Source of the DNA: Spirodela intermedia
Lineage: Eukaryota > Streptophyta > Magnoliopsida > Alismatales > Araceae
Assembly: GCA_902729315.2 (NCBI GenBank)
Contig: LR746271.1
Span: 2,316,001-2,380,000, forward strand
Direction: 5' to 3'
Length of the DNA: 64,000 nucleotides
The position numbers were made by a program, and so were the translations under genes. Positions 54,301 through 64,000 of the stretch are shown here, piece after piece (the stretch's first letter is position 1; every line of letters starts with the position of its first letter). A model generated the notes under the pieces. It made no database searches. It was not told where the DNA came from and worked only from the letters and a program-made list of their open reading frames with translations.

Positions 54301-57300
54301 TTTATCCACTTTTCACTGTGTACTAATCCATGTAACTTGTGTTTTATGATTAAATAAAAATGATGAACATGGACAGCTTCATTTGAACTGTAACGTTATA
54401 AACTGAAACAAAATAGGGCTCTGGTTCCAGAAATTTTCTATTGCCACAGAAAGACGATCCATCTAAGAGACTTCTTGGTGTTCATTTTCATTATCCTAGA
54501 TCATATCCTCGTCTATTATTCTGAAGTGGATCCTATACTGCATTTTGATTCTCTATATGCTTGATCATTCGTTGTGGTGATTTTGGTTGGTTTGGGAGGG
54601 CTAGTTCTTGTAGGATAAATCCTAGTAGATTCAGATGCATATGGGGTTTTCCAAAGGGATTCTTTAAGACAGAAAAGTGAACTGAACAAACTGGAGGGGC
54701 TGAATGTTATTTGCAAGCCATAGGAATGACACATCTGACCTTGGATCAACGAGCTATTGAGAAATAGTTTGGACACGAGTATTTCCCAGGATTTCTCTTC
54801 ACCTGTGGAACCTGGTGGTTGATCTTTCTGTGCAGGTTCGTTGAAAGTTTGGATCCCAAAATGGTAACAAAAAACAGAAACGGCGTTTTGCAATCTGCTA
54901 TATGATTTTTTAATATAATAAGTATATCCTTCTTAATGAATGAGACTTTTCTGCCCCCGTCAAAAACCTGAAGGAATGGCCCTGGGACAATCCTTAGGCA
55001 TATTCTTGAAGTGTTGGGCAGCGCTTCTTTGGCTGGTGTTTGAAGATCAAAAGTCATACATTTATGAATTTTGAGCTGGAATATACAAATAGTGGGCAAG
55101 TTTGCCATGATCTGTGGAATGGTTTCAATCACTGGTTACTGACTCCGGAATGGTCAGATAAGAATTGCACTTGCGGCTAAGTTATTATTTCTGACAAAGC
55201 CTTACATAGTCGGCTACATTTACATATTTAGAATACATCTCAGGTACACATCTACAATTAAAAGCCCGTTCAGAAGTTTTTTAGATATTAATTTGGATCG
55301 AGATTTTGTTCTCCGATTCGCTATGAATGGTTTCATAGATATGCCAACAGATGCTATTCTCAGGTGCAAAAGTGCTATGTTATTGCCTTCTTCTTTACGA
55401 CCAGTTTAATCACACCCTTTGTTTGCGCGATTATTTGTCACAGTGTGAAGTTTTCTGAGGAAGAGGAGGAAGGGCTTCAGTCAAATATTTCTAGACATTA
55501 CCTTGATGAGTGAGTTGCTTTTTTCAAATATTTGGTATTCAAATACATCTTTCAAATGATAATTCACTGCATCTTTCTTGTATAGCCAGTGTTTTGGTTT
55601 CTACTTATTTGAATTATGTTAATCATACTTGGAGAAATAAATCCCATATATCGGGGTTGCGAAATGATTGTAAAGTTTCGGTTTATTTTTGTAAACTATT
55701 GCGCTACTTAATGCGAGAATTACAAAATTTGGAGGACAACCATTGATTTTTAAAGGTAAAGATTGTTTCTTTTTGTGGAAGAAAACTTCCACAGTTGAAG
55801 AAGATGAAAGAGAAATGACTAACTGTGGGTTAAATGGTGATCCAACCCCAGGTTAAAAAAGCTAACTGCAAACAAAAGAAAAGTGAGGATAGACTCAATT
55901 GAGTGGCATGATATCTGTCTTTCTTCACTGCCATGGAGCAAGTATTTGAGGTGCTACATTGGTTGGGGTTGAAGTTGGTGGTCAGTGGAGCCTGATTATC
56001 ATCTGGGGTACTCCCTCTCTGTTGCGTGAGAAATCATGTTCGCTAATGTGTTTTTTAGTCCAAACATGGTACCCAAATCTCCTTGTTTTTCTAGGAGGAT
56101 GAATTATCTCTTGTCTTAACTTCACCATAGTGAGATTTGATGTGTAGTTAAAGATAAAGAAATATTTGAACCATCTAAAAAATCTGTTTATCTCATTTAG
56201 TCCTTTTCTCCTTGTGTGTCGATCTTCTGTCTTTTCACTCTCCCCTTGTATAGGATGTGAGATCTTCAATACTGATTGATGATTTTTGAAGTCGGTCGTT
56301 TTGAATTTTCTTAGAACCATCCTTCATACACCTTTTATGATTTCTCCACTATAAAATCATGCGAAAGATGTAATCTATGATATATCTCATTGTCAAACTA
56401 GGATCTTGATCTTGATCTTCTTGATCAGGTCTTCGCCCTCCCTTCTCATTGGAGCCATCTAAAAAATCCCATTAGAGTAGATTCACGAAAAGTCTTATTT
56501 CAATTCACCTATACACCGATTTAGATACATCTATCGTGGGCCAAGCCCTCTTATTTTGAAGAAAGAAAAGGAGAGCCCATTAAGTAGTCCATAACTAACT
56601 TACTTAAGAGCCCAAATAGAAGAGAGACACTACAATAACGAGATCCTAGCTTGTCTGACACCCCCTTGCAAGTTGGGTGTGGATGTTAAACATGCCCAAC
56701 TTGAATACAAGCTTCTGTAGAGTTGGTCCCGGCAGCCCTTTGGTGAATATATCTACCACTTGATCAGTAAAATTGATAAACATCAAGTTTATCATCCCTT
56801 CTTCAATATTTTCCTTGATAAAATGGCAATCTATTTCAATGTGCTTTGTCCTATCATGTTGAACTAGATTAGGGGCAATAGCTATAGGTGATTGATTGTC
56901 ACAGTACAATTTGATGCAACCTTGAGAGTACAGATGTAGATCTTCAAGTAGTATTTAGCCATATTGCTTCACATATACCTTGAGCCATAGCTCTAAATTC
57001 AGCTTCTGTACTAGATCTGGACATCACCTTTTGCTTCTTCTCCATGAGACCAGATTTCCACCGACGAAAGAACAATATCCAGATGTTGACCTCTTGTCAC
57101 TTACTGATCTTGCATAATCTACTTCTGTATATATTTCCACAATACTATCATCACTTTGTGAAAATAATAGGCCTTGTCCTATAGTATTCTTCAAATATAC
57201 TAGAATACGATATGTTGCTTGTAAGTGAATTTCTCTTGGGTCATTCATGAATTGACTCAAGGAACTCACATCATATGCCACATCTGGTCTAGTATGATTT

Positions 57301-60300
57301 AGATAAATCAATTTTCCAATCAACCTTTGGAAGGATTCCTTATTAATTGGAGGACTGTCACGTCTTGCTCCAAGTTTCACATTTATATCCACTGGTGTGG
57401 CTGTTGGTTTACAAGCAAGTCGTCCAATTTCCTAGAGCAGATCAACAATATATTTATGTTGAAAAATAAAGATACCTTGTTTCGAGTGTGCCAACTCAGT
57501 ATCAAGAAAATACCTTAGTCTCCCAAGAGACTTAATATCAAACTCTTGTGAGAGGTTTTTACTCAAATTTTGGATTTCATTTGTGTCATCACCTGTGATC
57601 AATATATCATCAACATATACAATTAATACAGTCATACCTCCACACGAATTATGTTTGATGAACAAAGTATGATCTACATTACTTTGTTTATATCCTTAAC
57701 TTTTCATTGTCTTGGTGAACCTTCCAAACCAAGCTTGAGGAGATTGTTTGAGACCATAGAAGGCTTGCTTTAGTCTACAAACCACTCCTGATTGATTGGA
57801 TAGTGGATATCCTAGAGGTATAGTCATGTAGACTTCCTCTTCTAGTTCTCCATATAAAAATGCATTTTTGACATCAAATTGATGTATTTCCCAGATCAAC
57901 TTAGCTGCTAGAGCAATCAATATCCTCACAGTGTTAAGCTTAGCAACTGGAGCAAAGGTCTCAAGATAGTCAATCCCATATGATTGAGTATAGCCTTTTG
58001 CTACCAATCGTGCCTTATATCGTTCAAGTGACCCATCTGCATCGAATTTTGGGGTATATACCCATTTACAACCCACAGCCTTCTTACCAGCTGGGAGAGG
58101 AACCAGATCCCATGTATGGTTCTTTTGCAGGGCTTCCATCTCTACATCCATTGTTTGGCTCCACTTCTGGCTAATGCTTCATCAATTGTTTTTGGTAAAC
58201 TTGTCATATAAAGTGAGCTCAAGAATACGTTATACTCTTGACTCAATCTATCATATGATAGATAACTTGGTTTGTTTCTGCAATTCGTTACCCCTTTACG
58301 CAGGGCAATAGGCCATCTGAGCTGATCATCTTCAGCTAGGCCTACATCAAGCTATTCGACCTCATTTTGCCTTGGATCATCTTCTTCCAGCTGCATTGGT
58401 TCAGTTACATTCTCCACCCTTTCTTCCTCAACTGTGACTGTTGTATTAGGTGACTCTGTCTGAACTTGTCTCCTAAATATTTGTGTCACTTGAGGGCAAG
58501 GGTCTTCAGAGCTAGCAACTAAAGGATTTTCTGATCTTTGAATATCAGACTCTTCGATCCTTTTATAATACATCTTGTATTCATTAAATGTAACATCTGT
58601 AGATATATAATATCTTCTGGATGATGGGCAATAACATTTATAGCCCTTTTGAGTGGGTGAGTATCTCATAAATATTCACTTACGTGCTCTAGGATCCAAC
58701 TTACCCAATTGAGTATTAGCAATGTGAACATATGTCATACAACCAAACACCTTGGGAGCTAAGTTCGTTTGCAACTTTACATTTTGATAAGTTTTAGGTA
58801 GTAACTCAATTGGACTCTGATGTCCAGTTGATCTTACTAGTATGTGATTTATAAGATGTGTAGCTGTCAATATAGCCTCTCCCCAATATTGTTTGGGTAC
58901 ATTTCCCTGGAATAATAGTGCTCTAGCTGTCTCCACAATTTGGTCAATCTTTCTTTCAGCTAACCCATCTTGTTGTGGAGTATCAATACATGATGATTCA
59001 TGGATTAGACCTCTTTGAGCAAAATAAGGGAGATGATAGTATTGAAATACTCTTTGGTATTATCTGTTTTAAACTGCTTTATCATTGTTCCAAATTGATT
59101 GTCTATCATGTTAAAGAACTGTGGGATAATTTGAGCAGCTTCAACTTTGGACTTAAGAAGATAAAGTCATATAAATCGGGTACAATTATCAACAAATAGC
59201 ATAAACCATCTGCCACTAGATATTTGACACGACCCCATATATCACTGTAAATCCGATATAGTGGTACTAAACTCCTTTCATTCTTAAAATGAAATGTAGA
59301 TCGTTTGCTTTTGACTAATTGATAGGCCTCACACATCAAAGTTTTGACATCAACCTTATTACAAATGGTAGGAAACCAATGTTTCATCAATTTAAAAGTA
59401 AGATGTCCAACACGACTATGCTGAAGCATGATTTGGTTCCTAGCATCTCTAGAAAGACTAAGAGAGGAGAGACATACTGCATCTTGATCTTCCAGATAGA
59501 GAAGGCCATCTTGATGATTAACATGTCTAGTCCTCTGCCCTGACACCTTATCAATTAGAAAACATGCATCATCTTCAATAATAAATTTGCATTTACAATC
59601 TTGCACAAGTTTTTGTAAGGACATAAGATGTGCCTTAAGTCTAGGCACATGAAGGACATCTTTAAGTGTACCCAGCCCATTAATTTTGATGCTCCCAATA
59701 CCCACCATTGATAAGATTCCTCCTCCAGCTGTAAGGATCTTTTGTGGCCTATTTATCTTTACATAATTAACGAATCTAGAGATATTTGGTGTCATGTGAT
59801 ATGTGGCACTAGTATCAATAATCCAATTTATTCTACTAGGTTTTGGGATAATAGCATTACTGAAAAATATTTTTGTTTTCACCTTAGCATGCCAATGAGG
59901 TAGAACTCATCATGCTTTTGAGTCGCTTTAGTTCTTCCTTTATTTTCATAAGGTCCTCCCCACGTTCATGAGTAGTCTCTCTTGTTTGCTCCTTCGACTG
60001 CCCTTGTTCTCCACCTTCATGACTCTGAGAAGTAGCAACATATACCATTCGATTTTGTTGGAGCTTACCATGTAACTTCCAGTAGGTCTCTCTGGTATGT
60101 CTTTTGCGTTTGCAAAAAGAACACCAAGGACTATCCTTATATCCTTATAGTCATTTGAGGTTCTCTGTCCTTGATCAGTTGAATTCTTCTAATCTTGCTA
60201 AACTTCTTGGCTTGATTTTTTTTCAATTTTCTTGGTGAAAAACGCAATTGGGTTGGGCCTTGATGGATCTGAGAATAGATGCAGTTGACTCTCTTCCTCC

Positions 60301-63243
60301 CTAACAATACCGATGGCTTCATCCAAATCTGGTGCCCTCTCTCTACGTAGGATTTGACTCCGAAGACTCTCATATTCTGGATTTAAAGCCATTAAGAATG
60401 TAAACATTCTCTGCTTCAATATGTAATTTCTTTCTTTGGAGTGAGGATTCTTCACATACCAATAATGATCACTATCGTGTCATAGCCTTCAGTTCACATG
60501 CTAACTCCATGATTGTCTTCTCCCCTTGTATTGCCCTCACTATTTTGGCATTCAACCCATATATCTTCCAATCATTCTGCTGCTTAGAGCAATTCTTGTG
60601 GACTTCACTCCACAATTCTTTCACAGTAGTCGTATAAAGAAAGTTATCGCACATTTTTGCTGTCATGGTTCCAAGGATTCATGAATGAATAAAGGCTTCC
60701 TCGGATTTCCAAATTTTGTAATTCGGATCATTCATACCAACAGGATCATCAATTAGATGCTCTGACAAACCTCTCCCAAAGAGGGTTAACTCCACAAATT
60801 TCTCCCATTGGTACAGATTGGTAACATTAAATTTTAAGCGCTCAGGCATACCTGGCAACGCATACATTATCTTGTCTTGGCCACCAACAATTGCTGTCAT
60901 GACTGAGTTGGATGCAGAAGCTTCTTGCCCCATTGACATCTCCTGTTTCTTGATTCTTGAATCAAGAATTGCTCTCAACTGACGTCCCGAATGCTTGATT
61001 CCAGTTGATGGAAAGCGTGTCCTTGTCCTTGCGATGCTTCACGCCTCAACCAGCTCTAATACCATGCCAAACCAGGATCTTGATCTTCTTGATCAGGTCT
61101 TCGCCCTCCCTTCTCATTGGAGCCATCTAAAAAATCCCATTAGAGTAGATTCACGAAAAGTCTTATTTCAATTCACCTATACGCCGATTTAGATACCGGT
61201 TACATCTATTGTGGGCCAAGCCCTCTTATTTTGAAGAAAGAAAAGGAGAGCCCATTAAGTAGTCCATAACTAACTTACTTAAGAGCCCAAATAGAAGAGA
61301 GACACTACAATAACGAGATCCTAGCTTGTCTGACACTCATTTCAAAGATCCATGCTTCTATAGCATCCTCTGAAAATGTTCTTTTTGGTGCTTGAACGCA
61401 ACAGATAATATCTTCTTTGAAACATATAGTACATTTCTATTGTAAAATGAATGGCAAACAAAGATACTCCCAGGTAATCCTATTAAGATTGAAAACAATT
61501 GCCGCAGAAATCATATGATCAGTAGGTTTGTTATCATGCCCAGAACAACGGATATAGAATAAATTATTATTGTTTGAATGCAATCTGAGTGGTCTGACGC
61601 AATATATATAGGTTTCGGTAAGTTACAAGTGGCTGACTTTCCTGTCATGACCTAATTTTTTTCTTAGCGCCATGCTTGAAGCAGATCAGGTGGTGCCAGA
61701 TGTAGGAAGTGGGAGGTAGCTTCTTAGTCATGTGTGCTTCTTGCATCATCATGGAAGTAGCTGTCAGATATCAGGCTGCATCTCCAGTCTGGATGCCCCC
61801 CTGGTGTGGAGGATTTTGCTCACGCAACTGTTTACAAAGGAGTTTTTGACTATTTTTAGGATTCCTTGTGAGGAAAGAATTTTTGAAATATTTGGTTGGA
61901 CGTTTTTGCTTTCAGGGAATCTGTATCTTTGATCCATATCATCTTGACTTGGTTCTGCTTCCTTTCTCTCTTTTTTTTTAACAACACCGTGTCAGGTTGT
62001 TCTCCTGGCCGACACTGAGAGACATGCTAGGGGAGTGAATGGGATTAGATACCCTGGTAGTCCATGCCTTAAACGATGGATACTGATGGATGAGGTACTG
62101 AGCGGAGCTGTCGAAGCCAAGGTTATGAAAGCCTGTGCTAGGAGTAATGTGATGCGACCTGAGGTTAGGATAACATGTTGAGCTCAGACAATGCGGATTC
62201 TGTTCCTCGCAAGTGCCATTTTCTGTTTTGTTCGTCACCGCAGCACAAAAGAATGAGGAAGCTGGAATAACTCAGAAAAAGAGTGGGGACTAGCCACTGC
62301 GGAGCTTGAACCATAACCATCTGATCGCCTGGAAGCTTCAACTGTCGTTGACTATGACATCAGCCACAATGATAAAGAGCCTCGCGATTATGGCAGGGTG
62401 GTGGGAGAAGGGAGCTTGACTGCAAGACCCACCGTCAAGGAGGGACGTGGAAGCCGTGCTCACCCTTCTCTACTTTGAGGGATCCCTAATATTGATGATT
62501 CCATCCTTCCTGCACGGGGGTCCCAATAACTGAAACTGTAAGATCAGGACCTCGTTAAACTAGATTGACAACAATAGTACTCCAGTCAGGCTGATGAGCT
62601 TTGTGCGGCTGATGCTAAAAGAGAGGCAGACTGTAGCATTGGGTACCTCATTTTGTTTGCATTATTCTGAGTTGTATAGAAAATGATTTTACATATGATT
62701 TCATGCAGAATGGTTAACAACAGTTATTTTCGGGTTCTGACCATCTTTTCAGTTCCACCGTCTATTTCTGATGTTGCCGGTCATACTCAGTGCTAGCCAG
62801 CACTAGAAATTCCTTGGGCATCTGTATCACTGTGATATCTCCGATGATATGCGAGACATTGTTTTACTCGAGAGGGGGAGTAGTGCCCAGATGTTTGGCT
62901 TCCGAAGTTCTTTTATTGTTTGTGCGTCATATTTTGCTGTTCTGGAGGGTTCAACTTAAAGAATGGTGACTGCTTTTTTCTTTTTTTCGATTAGTTAGAG
63001 TCCAAACATCCTATAGTTTTATAGATGATTATTGCCTATTGAGTTATTCCACTTTTTGCGTTTTCATTTACTAAAATATGCCATCTTTCTAATCAAATCC
63101 TGAATTAACAGCTTCAAGGAATCTTGTGATGGAGTCATCTATCCAAAAGGTGATCCTGATGCTGTCTCTATTAGTAAAAGAGACGTTGATTTACTACAAC
63201 CTGAAACCTTCATCAATGATACTATCATTGACTTCTACATCAA
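48372..63243 (+). CDS. ULP2-type SUMO protease, 5' part (continues past the window)
   Basis: Plant ubiquitin-like-specific protease 2 family, which removes SUMO from nuclear proteins. Nine exons are seen: 48372-48531, 49689 (or 49710)-50092, 50168-50240, 50317-50369, 52119-52310, 52403-52481, 53941-54040, 55444-55509 and 63112-63243; about 419 residues in phase. The N terminus is MRRSSQRDFAVYEFKEDDE. A Ser/Thr/Asp-rich stretch follows, then a PH-like region (IIVLAEYVICGSKIYAESQL to TWVKIWLK). CCVPDFHWLEKEQKIMLL leads to VIYPKGDPDAVSISKRDVDL and LLQPETFINDTIIDFYIK, the start of the C48 protease domain. The catalytic His/Asp/Cys lie beyond base 64000. The upstream leader carries short upstream frames. 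The eighth intron, 7.6 kb, holds a copia element and an rRNA-like piece. Family call is firm; the exact member is not. Confidence 0.87.
56386..56390. repeat. Target-site duplication, left copy (CTCAT)
   Basis: CTCAT directly precedes the left LTR and is repeated at 61336-61340 directly after the right LTR. Five bases is the standard size for Ty1/copia integration. Confidence 0.9.
56391..56660 (-). repeat. Copia 3' LTR (left copy)
   Basis: Read on the minus strand it starts TGTCAGACAAGC and ends GTTTGACA, so the termini are inverted TGTCA/TGACA. It matches 61065-61335 nearly base for base, with an extra CTTGAT near the end and lacking a CCGGTTA insertion found in the other copy. Confidence 0.95.
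56640..58151 (-). pseudogene. Broken copia reverse transcriptase and RNase H
   Basis: Minus-strand frame 58151-57696 encodes the RT start (KWVYTPKFDADGSLERYKAR, FDVKNAFLYGEL, LKQAFYGLKQSPQAWF). After a frame break, 57665-57432 holds the catalytic YVDDILITGD. 57392-57024 holds LIGKLIYLNHTRPDVAY and the start of RNase H, and 56909-56646 the RNase H end (DRTKHIEIDCHFIKENIEEG, VDIFTKGLPG). Domains are recognisable, but at least three stops or shifts separate them, so no polyprotein can be made. Confidence 0.9.
56661..56672 (-). other. Copia polypurine tract
   Basis: Minus-strand CTTGCAAGGGGG abuts the 3' LTR start TGTCAG. A purine run at this place primes plus-strand DNA synthesis in LTR elements. 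Confidence 0.75.
58352..59882 (-). pseudogene. Broken copia protease and integrase
   Basis: Minus-strand frame 59882-59106 carries the protease (WIIDTSATYHMTP, where the family has an Asp-Ser-Gly active site) and the start of integrase. The integrase zinc region reads CEAYQLVK where CEACQLVK-like sequence is usual, so one metal-binding Cys is Tyr. The first catalytic Asp survives in YSDIWG. The frame is then lost. 58936-58676 gives the integrase middle (ETARALLFQGNVPKQYWGEA) and 58669-58352 its C-terminal part. Both enzymes are predicted inactive. Confidence 0.88.
59960..60978 (-). pseudogene. Broken copia gag with altered zinc knuckle
   Basis: Minus-strand frames 60978-60679, 60666-60472 and 60455-60198 encode successive gag pieces (MNDPNYKIWKSEEAF; KQRMFTFLMALNPEYESLRS), separated by stops. 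The zinc knuckle at 60082-60123 reads CSFCKRKRHTRETYWKL, so the fourth ligand of the C-C-H-C set is Tyr. Confidence 0.88.
61053..61064 (-). other. Copia primer-binding site
   Basis: Minus-strand TGGTATTAGAGC directly follows the 5' LTR end (GGTTTGGCA). It is one mismatch from TGGTATCAGAGC, the complement of initiator tRNA-Met used by most plant LTR elements. Confidence 0.9.
61065..61335 (-). repeat. Copia 5' LTR (right copy)
   Basis: Read on the minus strand it starts TGTCAGACAAGC and ends TTTGGCA. Near-identical to 56391-56660, with an extra CCGGTTA near 61194-61200. Its outer edge is followed by the CTCAT duplication. Confidence 0.95.
61336..61340. repeat. Target-site duplication, right copy (CTCAT)
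   Basis: Matches 56386-56390 on the other side of the element. Confidence 0.9.
62001..62165 (+). other. Plastid-type 16S rRNA fragment in an intron (NUPT-like)
   Basis: The core 62011-62084 reads GACACTGAGAGACATGC, then TAGGGGAGTGAATGGGATTA, GATACCCTGGTAGTCC and TAAACGATGGATACT. This follows, with a few changes, the conserved 16S segment around E. coli position 800. AGGGGAG(C)GAATGGGATTA and AAACGATGGATACT are the plastid/cyanobacterial version rather than the plant mitochondrial one. A weaker match (GCTGTCG, GTTA, CCTG, GGAGTAATG, GCGA at matching spacing) may extend it to about 62165. It lies in intron 8 of the SUMO protease gene. Not a functional rRNA; most simply a nuclear copy of plastid DNA. 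Confidence 0.7.
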
Positions 63244-64000
63244 GTAAGTTAAAAGCGAACGAGATATCCTTTCTCTCATTTGGTTGAATGATGTCGTAGC
63301 TTATTCTGTAAGACTAGACTGTCAAGCCTCTGTTGCCTCAGTAGTTTGTCGACATTTAGCTGTTTTGCTCTATGGTTGAACTGTAAAAGATGCCATCCAG
63401 CTGTGGAAACCTTTTCCATATTTTATATTAGGTTCTGCAAATATTTTCATTATTATCTTAGCTTTTAATTGTGATATGCAATACTCTACATCGGAGCTTC
63501 ATTTTGGTGAAAGCAAGCACTGACCAGACCTCATAAGTTAGTGTTCGTAACATTGGGGAGATATATCAGGGAGAACAATTTTCGGAGTCTGAAATTCTGG
63601 GGAGAGAATTTGTAGAAGAGATTACTTTGGTTTGAACTTTGTAGTGATAAGTTAGGAGAAATAATTGTTTAAGATGGAGAGGTTTAGTTTTAGCATTATA
63701 AATACGTGTTTAAGATGAGGATATTTGACAACTTTTAAGGGTTGGCTGGGCAAGATATGAATTGGCATCTTCCTTTGCAGACGAATTTAGTTGGAGAAAC
63801 AATAGTTTTATTCCAATATTCTCTGTTTCAACTTATCGTGGATGTAACAACTTTTGATATCTAATATCATTTATTAGACGTAAATTTAATCAATGAGGCT
63901 TTCAGTAATGGAAGTTGAAAGGATTGGGAAAGGTATTTTGGAAGAAAGAGTAGGAAATCATTGAAGAGTCATGTTTTTTCTACCGTGAACTGTGCTAGTG

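Larger units (their letters stand above)
56391..61335 (-). mobile_element. Ty1/copia LTR retrotransposon in the SUMO protease intron (antisense)
   Basis: A full-length element of about 4.95 kb on the minus strand: LTR, primer site, gag, protease, integrase, reverse transcriptase, RNase H, polypurine tract, LTR. It is flanked by a CTCAT duplication. The domain order protease-integrase-RT identifies copia. The LTRs of 270 and 271 bases differ by about four substitutions, a 6-base and a 7-base indel, so insertion is recent on a genomic scale. The coding region is broken by several stops and frameshifts, so this copy cannot make its own proteins. It lies wholly within intron 8 of the host gene and is removed if the intron is spliced. 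Confidence 0.95.

Noticed and set aside
62041-62083. Functional small-subunit rRNA gene
   Set aside because: Only a short diverged piece of 16S-like sequence is present, inside a nuclear intron, with no flanking rRNA structure.

Overview
The window is nuclear DNA of a flowering plant, most likely a monocot outside the grasses. Every confident gene is a plant gene with GT-AG introns. One gene (UDP-glucuronate 4-epimerase) is intronless and extremely GC-rich, as many monocot genes are. The intergenic DNA is AT-rich, full of GA/CT microsatellites and decayed LTR retrotransposons. The species cannot be named from the sequence alone. All exon boundaries were read by eye from splice sites, reading phase and remembered family sequences.

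Left third (1-26.6 kb): five genes, all on the plus strand. They are ribosomal protein uS7/RPS5 (953-3398), a G3BP-like NTF2+RRM+RGG protein (4773-8587), cyclin C of the Mediator kinase module (9362-14804), a Golgi UDP-glucuronate 4-epimerase (18907-20319) and a DUF760 protein of the UV-B-induced At3g17800 type (22892-26576). A small decayed copia element lies at about 15.1-16.84 kb.

Middle (26.6-41.9 kb): mostly gene-poor. A decayed plus-strand gypsy element lies at about 28.27-32.65 kb, and a second gypsy integrase remnant at about 40.09-41.2 kb. Between them is a nine-exon gene for a 652-residue protein with three RRM domains (34935-37784) that I cannot assign to a named family. A frameshifted copy of its third RRM lies about 1.8 kb upstream, and GA-rich tracts flank the gene on both sides.

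Right third (41.9-64 kb): S-adenosylhomocysteine hydrolase (42055-44273), an isolated tRNA-Thr(AGU) on the minus strand (45463-45536), and the 5' part of a ULP2-type SUMO protease gene (from 48372, running off the right edge). A 7.6 kb intron of that protease gene carries an antisense Ty1/copia element with near-identical LTRs and a 5 bp target duplication, and a diverged piece of plastid-type 16S rRNA.

The genes do not form a pathway. They are housekeeping and regulatory functions in translation, RNA binding, transcription, pectin precursor supply, methyl cycle and SUMO removal. I found no convincing new multi-gene system. The most unusual items are the three-RRM gene with its broken partial copy, and the composite intron of the SUMO protease gene.
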